64,000 bases of DNA from Oscheius dolichura (GCA_932521035.1 OW051496.1:6572001-6636000); one strand, 5' to 3'; counted from the stretch's first letter, positions 32,901 through 45,800 are shown. A program made the numbers and translations. The notes: generated by a model not told the origin, from the letters alone.

Positions 32901-33633
32901 CAATGAATAGACAATAGTATTTGGTTACAATAGTCTGGCTCGATACTTTCATCTGAGGGCAACTTTTCTTCTTCAATCACTACATCCTTTTTCTTCTTGG
33001 GTTTCTGTATACCAGCACCCAATTCAAAAAAGTCGATATCATCATCGGAAGGTACTGGCTCTCCGTGGTATTCTGGTGTTTTCTTTCCTTCGTCTTCAGG
33101 CTCATAATCTCCTGCGGAAGGCATTTGGACATATTGTGGCCCTTCTGTGGATTCGTCTGAAAGCAACCGTAAAAGGAAAAGAATGCACTTGCCTGTATTG
33201 CTAAAAATAACGGCATTTGCTTTCATAAGAAGGTCCCGTGGATTTTGGAATAGTGATTCCATATCTCTACCAGCTGTAGCTCTTTTATGTGGGCTAGTTT
33301 GGGCAGACTTTTTGACTGCTTGGCTAGATATTTCATCCTCCGACTCATCTTCATCCGATTCTTCGTCATCTTCTATTTCTCCTCTCACTTCATCGTCGCT
33401 TGGTTCTTCCTCGGATTCTTCTTCCATCATTGTCTGGTTCCTGGAGACGATCGTCGATGGGATATAGGCTGAGACATCGAGATCTATTGCTGTAGTGCCG
33501 AATGGGTCGTATTCCTATAATATTATTGTACTTATTAGTAATAAGTTAAATGTACTTCGTAGGGTGGCTCTTCTCCTGGCTCTCTGTCTCCAGACCTTTC
33601 TGGTGACTCTGGTGATATGGGAGAGCTGTCCAT
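29923..33633 (-). CDS. hnRNP U-like protein (SPRY plus P-loop kinase-like domain)
   Basis: Nuclear RNA-binding scaffold protein. Order: N-terminus MDSSPISPESPERSG; long acidic stretch (EEESEEEPSDDEV, DDEESDEDESED); more acid/Lys linker; SPRY domain (NWRIEPENADGLAIMWGGVK, YGIRLPFR, DVRVGFSLRS, ISYWKNDEYLGVAF, CSVVVNLGEF); then the HNRNPU-type NTPase: VIMMVGLPGVGKTTWVREYL (Walker A), HWTVINTESVLSAMKV, NYILDMTNTSRDTRKKR; then a helix-rich and Pro/Ser/Thr-rich tail ending GYSPATLAYPK. Unlike the vertebrate proteins there is no SAP domain at the N-terminus and no RGG repeats. A TTTTCAG acceptor just before the ATG suggests trans-splicing. The locus is AT-rich. Confidence 0.87.
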
Positions 33634-33943
33634 ATTCTGAAAATAGTGATTTTATATAGAATACTTTTATATAAGTGTATAAGTAAACTTGTAAAACATG
33701 CGAGTGTTTTGAGCACAAACAAAAAAATTTGAGGATATTTTTAGGGCATTATCGTTCTTGTGATCAAGCAAATCTCGACAGCTTTCATTACTACATTACT
33801 ACTTTTTAGAGCAGGCATTATTCAGTCGTTTATCTATAAAACAAGCTACAAAAGTTAAACAGCGCAAGCGTAAATTGACTGAAGACAAAGCAGCGAGTGA
33901 AAAACAAAGCAGCCAGTGAAAAAAAGAGAATTGTGAAAAATAA

Positions 33944-34219
33944 GCGACATCTGAATCGCCTCAATCATTCATTGTGGGACCAGCTGGGGCGTTATTCGAA
34001 TACTCGAATATTCAATTTCTGTTGGGTTTACTGCTTGTTTCTATTTGTGTTTCCCTACATGGTATCTCGACATTACAGAACACAGTAAAATATCGGGATG
34101 GAATGCAAGATAACGCCAAAAAGGGTAATTTTGGAAATCCCACATATGCAACCACGCTGAATGCCCCCGTTACTCAAGCATTCTTCGACTCGGACGACAG
34201 AGGACAAAATTCTCTATGA
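33944..34219 (+). pseudogene. Orphan membrane-receptor tail with NPxY motif
   Basis: Open frame coding a hydrophobic stretch (IQFLLGLLLVSICVSLHG) followed by a short tail with GNFGNPTYATTLN and DSDDRGQNSL, then TGA. NPTYAT resembles endocytic NPxY tails of LDL-receptor-like proteins. No ATG, no signal peptide and no extracellular exons can be placed upstream: the hnRNP U-like gene starts only 310 bp away on the other strand. Its TGA abuts the TAG of the convergent SAP gene (34214-34216). It could be a remnant exon, a missed small gene, or chance; a Lys-rich second frame overlaps it. Confidence 0.25.
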
Positions 34220-36855
34220 AAACTTGAAATTTGACAAACTGTATTTTTATGGCAAAACTGACCTCAACTGGCTTCTCGGAAACTTTTTCTGACTTTTCGA
34301 CCAGAGGCTTCGTCTCGGCCCCACTGTGCTGCTGCATCACCTTCAAGAGAGCCTCCGTGATGCTGCTAACCAAAGTGGGATCCACGTCTCTGCAATAAAT
34401 GAATTTCTAATCGACAAACGACGAGGTTGAATGATAAGAACACTCCTTACCCCTCAGTCGGAGTTGCATTTTCTTCCTGCGAAGAGGTGTCTCTCCCATT
34501 TTCCTCGTTTTCTCTGCCGCTCTAAAATATACAATTAGATAAGAAGATAAACACGGAAAGAATGTCGGGAATAGCCTCTGGTAATGTTTTTTGGTGATAA
34601 AGTTTCATTAGACGCCGCCGCTACCTTTTCTGTGGACACGCTCCGCGGCTCCGGCTCCGCCTTCACCATGCCCGTCTCCCGCTTCAGTCTTCTTGGAGGA
34701 GGCGGCGGAGGCGGGCCAACTGGAGGATGTGACACTGTCGCCTGAGACGTCGACGGCTGCGGTGCCGGCAGTTGAGACGCTTTCCTGGGGGGCGGCGGAG
34801 GAGGAGGCAGTTTTTGAGAAGTGGCACTTGTCACCGTGCTGGCAGGAGCTAAAAAATTAACTATCAAAAAGAATAAAGAAGGAGCAGAATTATAGGGGAG
34901 AAAGGCGGGATGACTTACAAGTGGAGCCAGCCATCTCGCCGATGACCTTCTCCCTTTTTGGTGGGGGCGGAGGAGGCCCTATCCTCTGCGGGATGACGAG
35001 GCCCGGCTTCGGGAGAGGCTGTCCCCGAGCCACCGGTGTGACATTCGCCTGGATTATGGGAGTAATCTTGGGGGTCGTCTGTATGCTCAGGGCTGGCTTG
35101 ACGGGGGCCGGGGACGGCGTCGTCTGGAGGATGGGCTGCGGGATGGCATACGGGTGGATTTTCTGCTCGACCATCTTCGGCTCGGCGACCGGCTTCGGCT
35201 TCAGGGCTCCCGGGGGCAGGGTTTTCAACCTCTCTACTGAAACTTATAACATTTTCTTGGACAACGAGGACCGTTTGTACCTCGTCTTGCGTCTTCTTCT
35301 GCCTTTCTCCTCCTATATTCGGCCATTTTCTCTCGTCTGCGCTGCTCGTCCTCCCGGGCAGTCCTCTCCTCCTCCTCCTTCTTCCGCCTGGCCTCCAGTT
35401 CGGCCTGTGCCTGTTTTGTCAGGATATCATCCAAAGGGTTCGACATCACTTGAGCCGGCCTGGCTGGTTTCAAGCTCTTCGTCTCGCTGGTAGTCCTACT
35501 GACCGGCTTGGCCCCGATCACCGGCTTTTGTTCCGCCTCCCTCTGCTGTTGCTGATCCTTTTTCATCTGAAATGAGTATTTGACATTGTCACGGGCTATT
35601 CCCACCTGTGCCATTTTCTCTGTCCAAAGAGAGACCGTCGTCTTCTGAGGCGGCCTCGGCGGTGGCAGGGGTTCGACTTTGAACGGCCGAGTGCTGATGC
35701 TCGGCTTTTTCACCCTGTCCTTCGGCCTCTCCTCCTCGCTTCTCTGCTTTGTCACCTTCTCTATAAAGTGATTCCTCTTTTCTCCGATATATTCTACCCC
35801 ACCTCTCTGGATCGGCTCCTCCCTGCTCTCCCTCCTGTGAGAGGATGTCTCCGGCGGCACGTAGTCGTGGCTGTCGTCGTCGTCGAAGACATCCCCGCTC
35901 AGGTGCTCTATGAACCTTTTCTGCTCGACGACGACCGTCGACTGCTGGACCGTCAGTATGGCCTTTGCCCTCCTCGTCCCGTGGCTGTGCGTCGGCTGAA
36001 AGGGGCACTTGCAGGAGAGGGGACAGTCTACCTTCTGTGAGAGCGAGTCTGTCTCCTCCTCGACGATCTCCGTCTTGACGGTGACCTTCTTCCGGGACAA
36101 CAGACTCAGAAGGGGGACATCCTCGTTGAGGGCCTCCTCCATCGGCTGGGGGGCGGGCGGCTCTACCTCCTTTTGGGGAGACGGCGTCTTCTGGTGGCTG
36201 CTGGTCGATGGAACCTCCACTTCCTCCACCGATTTCCTAGATTTCTTCTTTTTCGGCCGGTGCTCCTCCTCGTCCAGGGGTTCCTCCTTTATCCTTATTT
36301 TCTTCTTTTCTGGGCTCTTCGGTGTTTCCACCGGTTCAGGCTCCTGATCGGACTCCTCCGTCGGCTCCGGTTCTTGTTTAACCTTCCTAGCCCTCTGTAA
36401 ATGGCAATTGTCAGTTCATCAAGACCCGTCTACCGTACCTTTGCCGGTGTCCGCTTGGGAGTCGTCTTCTTCGGCTGTTTGTCCTCTTCCGGAGTCTCTT
36501 GCTTGATTATAGGGACTGTCTCTTCGACTGGTTCCGTCTTCACCACCTGAACACCGTCTTATTTCCCAGTTCCCCGTAAGACCCACCACTTTCCGTCCTC
36601 TTGCGGGTGCCTTCTGTGGAGTGGCGACCTCTTCCTGCGGGGCATTCCCTTCGAGCGCGTCGATCAGCCGATATATCAAGTCATCCTTGCTTCCGTTAGT
36701 TGGTAGATTCCTCTTTTGGAGTTCCTTCAAGGCATTTATTCTGTTTATTGGGATTAGCCCACCTCTTTCAACCGGGATACAGGATACAACGGTATCCGAG
36801 TGGGATGGATTCCTTCAGTGTCGCCTCCAAGACTTCGGCGACTTCGCGTAGACAT
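34214..36855 (-). CDS. SAP-domain, highly charged and proline-rich nuclear protein
   Basis: Probable DNA- or RNA-binding nuclear protein. N-terminus MSTRSRRSLGGDTEG, then a SAP motif split by an intron: RIPLINALKELQKRN, LPTNGSKDDLIYRLIDALEG. Next come Lys/Glu-rich segments with many KTE/VKxEP motifs and basic clusters (RPKKKKSRKS) that look like nuclear localisation signals; a middle part AKAILTVQQSTVVVEQKRFI; a Glu/Arg coiled stretch (ARRKKEEEERTAREDEQRRR); and proline tracts (GPPPPPPKR, PPPPPPPRK). The end is DPTLVSSITEALLKVMQQ with a short tail. No RRM, RSB or SPRY domain was found, so Acinus, SAFB or hnRNP U identity is not supported. At least nine short introns. GC-rich, unlike the hnRNP U-like gene it precedes on the same strand. 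Confidence 0.7.
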
Positions 36856-37797
36856 TGAACCTTGAAAATAGCGTATTTCGGTTTGCCAGGGCTCAAAAAG
36901 AGGGAACAAGCGCTGGAAAAGGACGCGAAGGTCAGTATCTGCCAGAGAAAAAGCGCTTATTTCAGCGGATGCGTTAATAACTCCTTTTGTGTCTTTCTTC
37001 TTCTCCGAAAAGTTGATCCAAAGGCTCGATCGAAAGATAAAAAGAGGACTCAATAAAGGCTGCCAGCCGCGAGGCCAACAAAATTTCGTCATGCGGAAAA
37101 CGTGGCTGTGCGATACAAATTTGAACATCTGATATTTTGATTTCCGTTAACCTTCCGTCTCTGACATGTCATTTGGAGAAAACCGTAACAATAAAAGGTA
37201 GAAAAACTCACTATCAGTTCACTCGGACGAAACACCGTCTATAAGTCTTTTCAGAAGGTTATTCGCCTGAAATGGCTTATTTATTCACATTTGGGGTCGT
37301 CAAAAAATCCAACCCGGAGTAGAGAAAGCGTATTGGAGGAAAAGAGAAAAAGATAAAATGTAAAAGAAGAGTAAAAATTCGTATTAGAAGTTGTTACCCG
37401 CGCGTGACTTTTAGAGCGAGGCCCTTTCGGCGCCAACGCAAACGGCCTACCGTAGCCCAAAACCCCTCCTCAAAATCGATTAAATTGCATCAGTTTTAGT
37501 CCATCGATCACTGGGGACGAGCCTCATCAAACAAGTTTATTAACGTATTAATAAATAAATAAATATACCACACGCACAGCGATAAATGCCAGATTTCAGA
37601 ATATGATAGGTACAATAAAGAAGAAGAAGTGAAAGCTCGTATATCAGACGAAAGTAGCGTATCCCGTCATAGCAAAAGAGTAAAAAAGAACATGGGGGCT
37701 CCTAGGGAGCCAAATGCTTATAAGGCCTGAGTTTTCACAGGGGAGGAATATTGGGAAGAACGGATATTTACAAATAGATGTTTTTTGGCACGGGGCA
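36856..37797 (-). promoter_or_regulatory. Intergenic region between GMEB-like and SAP genes
   Basis: About 940 bp, no gene seen. Contains the 3'UTR of the GMEB-like gene (TTTATT near 37534, i.e. AATAAA on -, in a run of ATAAATAAATAAATA) and the promoter side of the SAP gene. Confidence 0.45.
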
Positions 37798-40211
37798 CTA
37801 ATCTTTGGAGATGCTGAGGAGGGGATTAGCCAGCGGGAGGGCGGTGGGCTTGGGCAAGTGGAGCAGCAGATCTAGTTGCGGCTGACACAGTTGGAGCTGG
37901 GCCTGGAGCAGGGCCTGGATGAAGTTGGACTCGATCCCCTGAACAGAGTGGCTTTAGCCAGGGACCCGGATAGGCTACCTCGGCTGGAGTCACCCCGATG
38001 GGGTACTGTACCCGCGGTCTCTTCACTTCGGGACTCGGCTGGCAGAGGGAGCTGCCCTCGTCCAGCGACCTCTTCCTCGACTCCATGCTGTCCTCCAGAT
38101 AGGAGAAGTCTAAATATTTCCCTGGTTATTGGGGCAGTCTGTCTGCCAACCTGAAGAGAGCCTCGGCTTGTCGCTGGCCTTCCGATGAATCTGCCGGGTA
38201 CGGATCAAATTCAAGATGGTGTCGGTAATCGACAGGGAGGCCACGATCCGGGAGAGCACCGGCGCGGCATGGGAGAGGCCCCCGTTGGCGGCGCTGTCCC
38301 TGCTCTTGTAGAGGGCCGAGATGATCTGGTCGACGGCCTCGTCCAGCAGTCCCATCTGGCGAACTTCCGCCCAGAAGAGCTGTGGCTCGCTGTTCATCAG
38401 CCGGAGCAGTTGTTCCGGTGACGGGGGCGACGGCGTCGAGGAGACTTCCGTGAAGCTGTCATCCACATCCACCAGTTCCTCCTAAAGATCTCTGTGCCCG
38501 GCTAAGGGAAGAAAGGCCACCTTCTGCTCCAGCTTCGACACAAGCTGGGGATTGTTGTTGTTGAGCACGGTGGACAGTTGCATCAGATGGCTGAAGGTCG
38601 ACGAGTCCTTGAAGATGCCCGTCGTTGCCACTAAAAACCACGATCAACTTGTCCAACTCATTCCCCACCTCCAGAGAGATTCTGCTGTCCCAAGAGGGGA
38701 TTGGAGAAGAGCGGGAGAGAGGCTCCCTTCTGCGAGGCGTTGCTGTTCCTCCGGCTGTCCCTATCCGGATCCTGTAAATTCTCCCAGTCTTACGGTATGT
38801 CAAGGCACCATACCTTCTCCTTGGGGGTGATGTAGTTCCTGCTCTGGCACTTGGCCGAGCAGAACTGGGTGTGGTTGTAGAAGTCGAAGGTGCGCATCTC
38901 CATCAGTGTCCTGAGGTTGGACTTGCCGATGCGGATGCTGCCCTTCCAGTCCTTCTGCTTGTCCTTGTTGGCCCGGATCGTGAACTCCTTGGGACTGATC
39001 ATCTCCCCATCCAATTCTATGCAAACTTGATGAATCCCCGGGCAGACAAATTGCTCCACGTGCATTTTGGCAGTCAGCGGGCCACATTTCACCTGAAACA
39101 GTCGTTATCCGTTGTCCCGTGTCCATTGCCTGCTCCCCCCGGTGGTACCCCCTCCGGCCACGACCCGGTCACACACAACGCGCTGCTAATTGGTGCTTTG
39201 GGTTGGCAAGGCTCACGCAACCCCGTGTTCCTCTAATTGTCGCCGAACACGCAGCCCTTCCGGGGGAAGTCTCCAAATGTTCCAGGCGTGGCACCCCGTC
39301 CCTTCTCCCCCAGGCCCACATCATCATCAGCTGTTTGGACAGTCGTTGACCACGGTCCCGACACGAGAATATTCGCGCACGCACGAGAATAGAAGCTCAA
39401 ACAAACGCACTTGGAAAAATAAACAGAGTGACCGGGCGGGCACAATTGCAACGATACGCGAGGCGAAGGGGGGCTATGGTATGGGGAGGACGTCGACGGC
39501 CGGCCGACGGACGACGAGCTGTGAATAGCGCGCACGCAGCGCACGGATTGGGCCTACGGGCCAGGACCAGTCTGGAGGGTCCTGGAGAGAGCCGGAGAAA
39601 ACAGAAAAGCCACCGTATTGACCTTTGCCTCGGACGACGTAAGAAAGCGAAAACGTAAGGAGTGCCGTCGGGACTGGATATGCCAAATGGTGACGCGGAC
39701 GGGGGGCTATTTTAGATGGAGGGGGAATTTATAGAAATGAAGTTATAATTAATAAAAAATAAACAATTCTCTGGATACAAGGAGTGGAGGAAGTTGGAGA
39801 ACTCTTCCCTTTTGCTTTCTTTTGCCGGCCCCCTCTATCTAGGCAGGAAACGGCCTCCCCTATTGCCTGTACCCATTCCTCTCGAAAAAAAGACACAAGT
39901 TATCTATTTTTAGAGGTGGTAAGGTGTTAAAAATAGCTCGATTGAGCCTGTTGGATGAAATGGAGCGTTCGAAACCGCGCACACGAGGGAGCTTTTTCGG
40001 GCTCGTAGACACCCGGCGAAGTTCGTAAATAGTGATGTTTGACGGGAGGTTTTAGATCAGGGAGGATACGTATTTCGGGATGTTTCCCTAATAGAACAGA
40101 ACCCACTTCGATAATCTTCTGGTCGCCGTTGGCCCGAGGAAGTTCCTCATCCGTCGGCGTGTCGTCTGAGGGTGTCCGTGGCGGCGGAGACGACGTTTCG
40201 CCGTCCGCCAT
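37798..40211 (-). CDS. GMEB-like transcription factor with SAND domain
   Basis: Sequence-specific DNA-binding factor. First exon (40211-40107) MADGETSSPPPRTPSDD ends with KIIE and joins in phase over a 1.0 kb intron to the SAND domain at 39092: VKCGPLTAKMHVEQFVCPGIH, ELDGEMISPKEFTIRAN, then KDWKGSIRIGKSNLRTLMEM with the KDWK core, DFYNHTQFCSAKCQSRNY. Downstream are a Ser/Asn-rich region, helical segments (HLMQLSTVLNNNNPQLVSKL; LFWAEVRQMGLLDEAVDQII), a KRSLDEG basic patch, and a Leu/Gln-rich end QALLQAQLQLCQPQLDLLLH. GMEB proteins bind ACGT-containing elements and modulate nuclear receptor output. The link of the first exon is inferred from phase and content. Confidence 0.82.
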
Positions 40212-42868
40212 GCCCTTGTCTGTCCTCCACTCTTCTGGAATTTCTTTTTCCTTTTCTGTCCACAAGAGGAGGATGGGGAAGAGAAGGCGAGAGAGTTTGC
40301 GCCCAATTAAATGTCTCGCCCTATGCTAATGTACAGCTTTGGAAGATGGAGCTGCTCGATATGCTAATGAAGTGGCTGGAGGGACAGTTCATTGATTTCG
40401 ACGTGGCACACGTGGGTCATGAATACAAATGGAGAAATTTAGGGGAGGAGCTGGGAAGAGCAAGGGTGACTAAGCGAGCTGAGGATAACAGGGAAGCAGA
40501 ACGGGCGGGGAGGATGGGGAGGATGACGGGGATGGCGGGGCCGACTGGGAAGAAATTACTCGGGAGGATGGTAAGATCGCAGGGAAAGGACTACGAAGAA
40601 ATTTTCAAGGCACTTCGAGAGGAGGACACGGTAGACATTTCGGAAGTAGATCAAAAACTCCCAGGGTGTAAATTATCAGAAGAGGGATAATTTGGGGAAT
40701 TAAAACTCTCCTCACGTGTTTTACTCATGGCGACAGCTGTTCTCATTTGTTTTTCAACGGAGAAAAATCTGTCGAGAGGCCGCCGGAAAAGTGTATACAA
40801 GTTATAGTTAGGGAGACAGTTAGTGACACGGAGGGAGGACATGAGTAATGGACAATAAACAATGAACAAGAGAGAGATGATGTTCTTTGAATCAGAGAAG
40901 AAGCAGCCGGGTGATTATGATCAGGGAAGGGAAATCAGTACAAATGGAGGTTCGTCGCGAGGTCAGTGGCCGATTCTCGGGCGTGTCACGTACACGTAAA
41001 AGACGCCGAGGGGGTGGCCGGCTATGTGGGGGAAAAGGTCATGACAGCGAAACGTGGATCGCGTGAATATTTAAAAAGTTATGGGAAGAGGCGACAAAGC
41101 CGGGCCGGGTCAGAAAGGTGAAGGGCGGGAACGCGGGGCGGATGGGTTCCAAATGCCCTCCCGGAGGGGACACGACGACGACGGATGACAAATAGTGTGA
41201 AAAGCGGGAGAGAGAGTCGCCGATGGTGGCCTGGCGGAATGGCCGCCGCCTCTCGTTCGCAAAATCGGGCTGTTGGGGCGAGTCATTCAGTCAGTCAGTC
41301 AGCCGGGCTGGGCTGGACGCCGCGGCGTTTAGGCCCCCAGCCGAGTCGGGGGCGTTTGGTGCGGGTGTCACGCAGAACACGTGAAACGTGTTTGGCATTC
41401 ACCCGGGGCGGCTTATTGACCATTTGGGGGTGGTCTACTCTGGAAGAGGAACAGATCCACCCCGGGGGCAGATGGGTCGGCCGGCAATAGGCCAACGGGG
41501 GAGGCGGGAACGCTTGGATGGGAGTCGAGGAAAAGGGTATAAACCAGAGCACTACGCTGATAAAAAAAGGGGGAAAGATCCTTCCAAATAGAAGATAGCA
41601 CGATGACCACAGAAAGAGAGCCCCCTTATTTTTCAACTTTGGACTATTTTGAGAGGTCACGGTAGTCTTTTTGAAGAGAGGCTTAACAGTGAAGACAAAG
41701 ATTACGGTAGCAGTGAGGACATTACTGTAACCACCCCAGGGAGGCAAGGAATAAAGAGAAGAGAGGAGGTGGTGATGACGGGATGAAAGTGGCGCCTCTC
41801 TCTTGGCCGCCACAGCACAAGCACCCTGAGGGCGCGTGTTTTTACGATATTTACCGAGAGTTGCAAATCGGCCGCCCTGCCAGCTGACCGGCACTTCGTG
41901 ACAGCCGTTTCGCCTTTGCTTCTCACATGGAGGCGTAGTCTTTCTCGGGACTCTGACCGCGAACGCTGATGACCAACTGCTGCTCTCTGTCTCTCGTCAC
42001 GTAGCGCGCTCTCTAGCCGTCCCCCTGACCACGTGTAGCTGCTGGGGGGACAGGAGAGAGGCTCCCCCTGGGGGTACACAAAACGAGTATTTTCGGATCG
42101 GAGCACGGCTAAATGTGGAACTGTTTGTGTCGCGGCCGTGTGTGGAGCGGGAAAAAGAGCCACGGAGACGAGGGCGACACCCCCGGGGGCTGCCACGGCT
42201 ACGGTGGGGGAGGGCGACCAAGCGTCAAATTAGGCACTTCTTCGCCCGCTGTGATATCCTTTCCGAGTAAACACGATGATGTGTTCGCCTGCCATCAACG
42301 GATCCTGTGTTGTCTCACAAATCCCATCCGAGAGTCAATTTAGAGCCGGCCCGTCAAGAATACATTTTGCTCTCTTCAGCAGAGGAGACGACAGTGCTGA
42401 GACATGCAGATAATGTCAGCCACCGAATAAATATCTTCCGTCCCGTAAATTTCTGGAGAGATGACGGGAGCGAGAACCTAACGCTTTGTCCTATTCGGTG
42501 TTTGCATAAGCTGCTCGTCGTGCACATAAACAGCATGAGACGGCCGAGAAGAGGACTGTGTTCGCGCCCCTCTTTTCCAAATTGCCAGAGGGACAATGAA
42601 CGGGAAACTACTAGAGGAAGACACAAAAATCCAACCGAAACAAGTCCCCCTCCCGTGATTACATATTGGCCACACTGTGGCCTCAACTTGGCACCTTCAT
42701 TAATCTGTCGGCGGGTAGAGTTCATCCGCACAAATGCCGTTCTAATTGGGGGGAAGTTCAGCTCCCTTCGACCCACGTTTGGTTCCCGAACCGTCCGCCA
42801 CTTTGTTTTCCGCCACACATTCTGTTCACTTTCATTTGCCGCCTTCCAGACTCGGGCCCTCTTTTCAA
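40212..42868. promoter_or_regulatory. 2.7 kb non-coding region between GMEB-like and Asn-rich protein genes
   Basis: No exon supported. The part next to the GMEB-like gene is purine-rich on + (pyrimidine-rich on the gene's own strand). Holds E-boxes CACGTG near 40409, 41387 and 42033 and a short CAGT tandem (about 41287-41300). Likely promoters of two divergent genes. Confidence 0.45.
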
Positions 42869-45800
42869 ATGACTCTCCGAGGTCTCTTGGCGGGATTCAT
42901 ACTCGCCTCCATATTCCACGTCGATGGGTCAATTATCTACAGAATCAAGCGACAGACAGGTACCTTTCTCTTTTCTCATTTGAGTTCCAGTACCTCCTCC
43001 GAGAGTACCGTATAGAGCCAAATTAACGAAGCCCCTTTTCAGTAGTCGGGTCACAGTCGGAAGCCACCGGTACCGCGGATCAAGTCGACACCGAGTCCAT
43101 GGCCAACCACTACAAAGTGGGACAGTTTCTAGACTGACAACGATGTATTCAGAACACCGATGGGACGATAGGGATGAATGTCTCCAGCGGAGGAAATGCC
43201 ACCGGAGCCAACCAGGCCCAGATAGACAACACGGCTTGGGGTGTCGTGGGCAATACGCGTAGGCATCACTGGCAGACGCTTCCAAAAAGGAGATTTAGAG
43301 CTGAACTCGACGGGAAATGTCCTCTCCCAGGGACAGAACTCCTTCTCCCACTCGGACATCGAGGCAGCGGTTCACGGCGACCAGAAGGGGGTCAACAGCT
43401 TCCAGCAGGGATCTGCCTCGGGCACAGGTGACACCCAAGCACAGGCCGTCGGAGGGGCCGTCATGTCGGAGAACGGGGTGGTGTCACCCACAAGTGAGTC
43501 CGGAGAGACATTCCCAAGAGGAATTGAGTATAGGTAACAGTCAGAATCAAGCCATGGCCGGGGCAACTGGTTCTCTGGGGTCACAGTCGGAGGTGCTCTC
43601 GAACCAGGTATGCGGAAAACACTTTGGAAGGCCGTCGATGGAGAGCATTCCCGGTGTCAATATCTACCTTTCCAGATGCTAACCTGGGACTCGCTTCTGG
43701 CACAACTCGTGGGGTCTGCCGTGGCCGAGGGCAACGGCAACGCACAGGCCAATGTGGACCTAGGCGCTGGCAGTCCTGACAACGGTATGCTCCTTTCAAG
43801 ATGGCTAATCCCTGTTACAGGTGTGGAGATGAATGGACTCGTCTCCGGGATCCAGGACGGAGGAGGAAGCGTCAATGCCCAGGTAGGGCAAGAGTCGATT
43901 GGAACGGAGAGAGTTTAGGTCAATGGAAATGCTAACATGAATGGAAGTCAGCACGATCTGACTGGCAACATGTACGGACGAGTGAACGGTACAACCGGCA
44001 ACAGCACCCTCGTCGGAGCGACACATCTCGGCTCGAATTCAACCACGAACAACAGTGAGTTAGAAACTAAACGGGAGGACGTTGAGTTGACGATCTCCAC
44101 ATCGCTCAGATACAACTGTAGCTCGAATCCTAGCTCGTCCACTGGCTGTCCTTTGGTAGCAGTATCTTCCTGTTGCAAATACAGAGTTTGGGGGGACACT
44201 CGCAGCCAGACGAGTTCATTAGGGACCATAAAAAGCCCGGAACTCTCTTTCCCGTTGGTTGATCTTCGGCCAGACTGTCAGATTGCGACAAAGACTTTGT
44301 GGGCCTTCTTCATTGGCGCCTCTGGTGACACGGGGAGGGGCATTCATATAAGAGCAGCTTTAACATTACTTTGCAACCGTAAATGATATGACACTTATAA
44401 GAGAAGAAGTTACTGTACAATAGGCGGGAAGGTCGGGTCGACAAGACGAAGCGCTTGCTGGAGTCCCATCGCTCCGAAGAGGGTGCGGTATGCCTGAAAC
44501 AGTCACTAATTGTCTCTACCTGGGAATACCTCCAACAAGCTCATGGAGATTTCGCTCTTGAAACGGAGGAGCGCCAACTCCTCTTTGGTCTCGTCGACCT
44601 GGCCACACTTTTTCTTCTTTCCCCCGATGTTAAGGAGCTTCTTATATTTCTTCTTATTATGGAGGACATTCTGTCTACTCTTAGAGCACATCTAAGACAA
44701 TAGACTATTCAAGAGGGAGAGAAGCTGTACCATCCGTAGTTTGTCGAGCTCTTCGCTGACCGCCGTCCCGGCGCTGGCCATCTCTCCACTGGTGTCGAAC
44801 GCGGGCATCTGCGGAGTACGCGTCCCGTCGACCGTATCACATGAGCTGTCAGACGGGGTGGGCATCTTCACTGGGTCTAGCTTCTTAAACTGGCCCGTAG
44901 TGATGTCCCGACGAGACTATAATTCGAAGTGTTACCTCTCTCCCCCTCTTTAAGAGTCGGTCTGTTTTTACCAGAAAATCGGCTTTTTATCTACTAAATC
45001 AAAGTCAAATCTAAAAAATTCTTCTAGCACTAAACTCAGCTCACCGAGACGGATCGAATAAGCTATAGAAACATGGTGGTCCAATTGAAAATAAAAACGT
45101 TAATTTTTCGAAATCAGATATTTACAATGCGAAATTTGCGAGCCAAAATCGTATTTTCAGAATTTCTAAATATGATGCTCGTGATCAGCACAAAATTCTG
45201 GTTTGGATAGTATAGGTCCCCAATGATCTAGTGGAAGACACCCCCCGCCGCATTGCTCGATTCTTACAGAGACCGGCTCTTAATTGAATGATAGTGGATA
45301 TCAACTGACCTTTAGAGACTCACGCCGCTTTCGAAACCCTCCATTATTTCGCTTCGATGAGGACATATCTAAAAACTAAGGATACAGTGAGTTAAGCGAG
45401 GGGGTTTGAGGCACAGAACAGTCGAGTGACCCATACCGGGCAAAAAAAGCGAAGAAAGAAAGGGCATGAGAACCGAAGGGATCCGATCAGGAGGCGGAGC
45501 TCTGGCTGGCGATCAGGCGGTACCAGGCTGTCCTTTTACAAGGGAGAAGTGCCTTCGAATTACCCTATCCGACCCTTTCAAGCGAGAGGATAGAATAGGC
45601 TAAAAGTTGGAAAGAGAGACGAGTGGACAGCGCCTACAGAGGACAAGTGATGTGTTTATCATCACAGAGAGCCTTTACGACAACCGTGGCGGTCCTTTTT
45701 CCTCCATATGGTGGCCTGTCCAGCGCGTGGTCCCTCGGACAAAGTCAGCCTCCTCGGGGTCACAGCCGTCTATGAGGAAGGGAGAGACGGCCAGTTGCAG

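Noticed and set aside
33147-33467. Ser-rich + strand frame
   Set aside because: It is the antisense of the Glu/Asp-rich stretch of the hnRNP U-like gene, where GAG/GAT/TCT codons read as serine on the other strand.
29923-36855. One fused SAP-SPRY hnRNP U gene across both - strand loci
   Set aside because: The SAP gene has its own stop at 34214 and the SPRY gene its own acceptor-preceded ATG at 33633; no phase-compatible join was found over the 580-bp gap.
34214-36855. Identity of the SAP gene as Acinus or SAFB
   Set aside because: Those carry an RRM (and Acinus an RSB motif); neither was seen.
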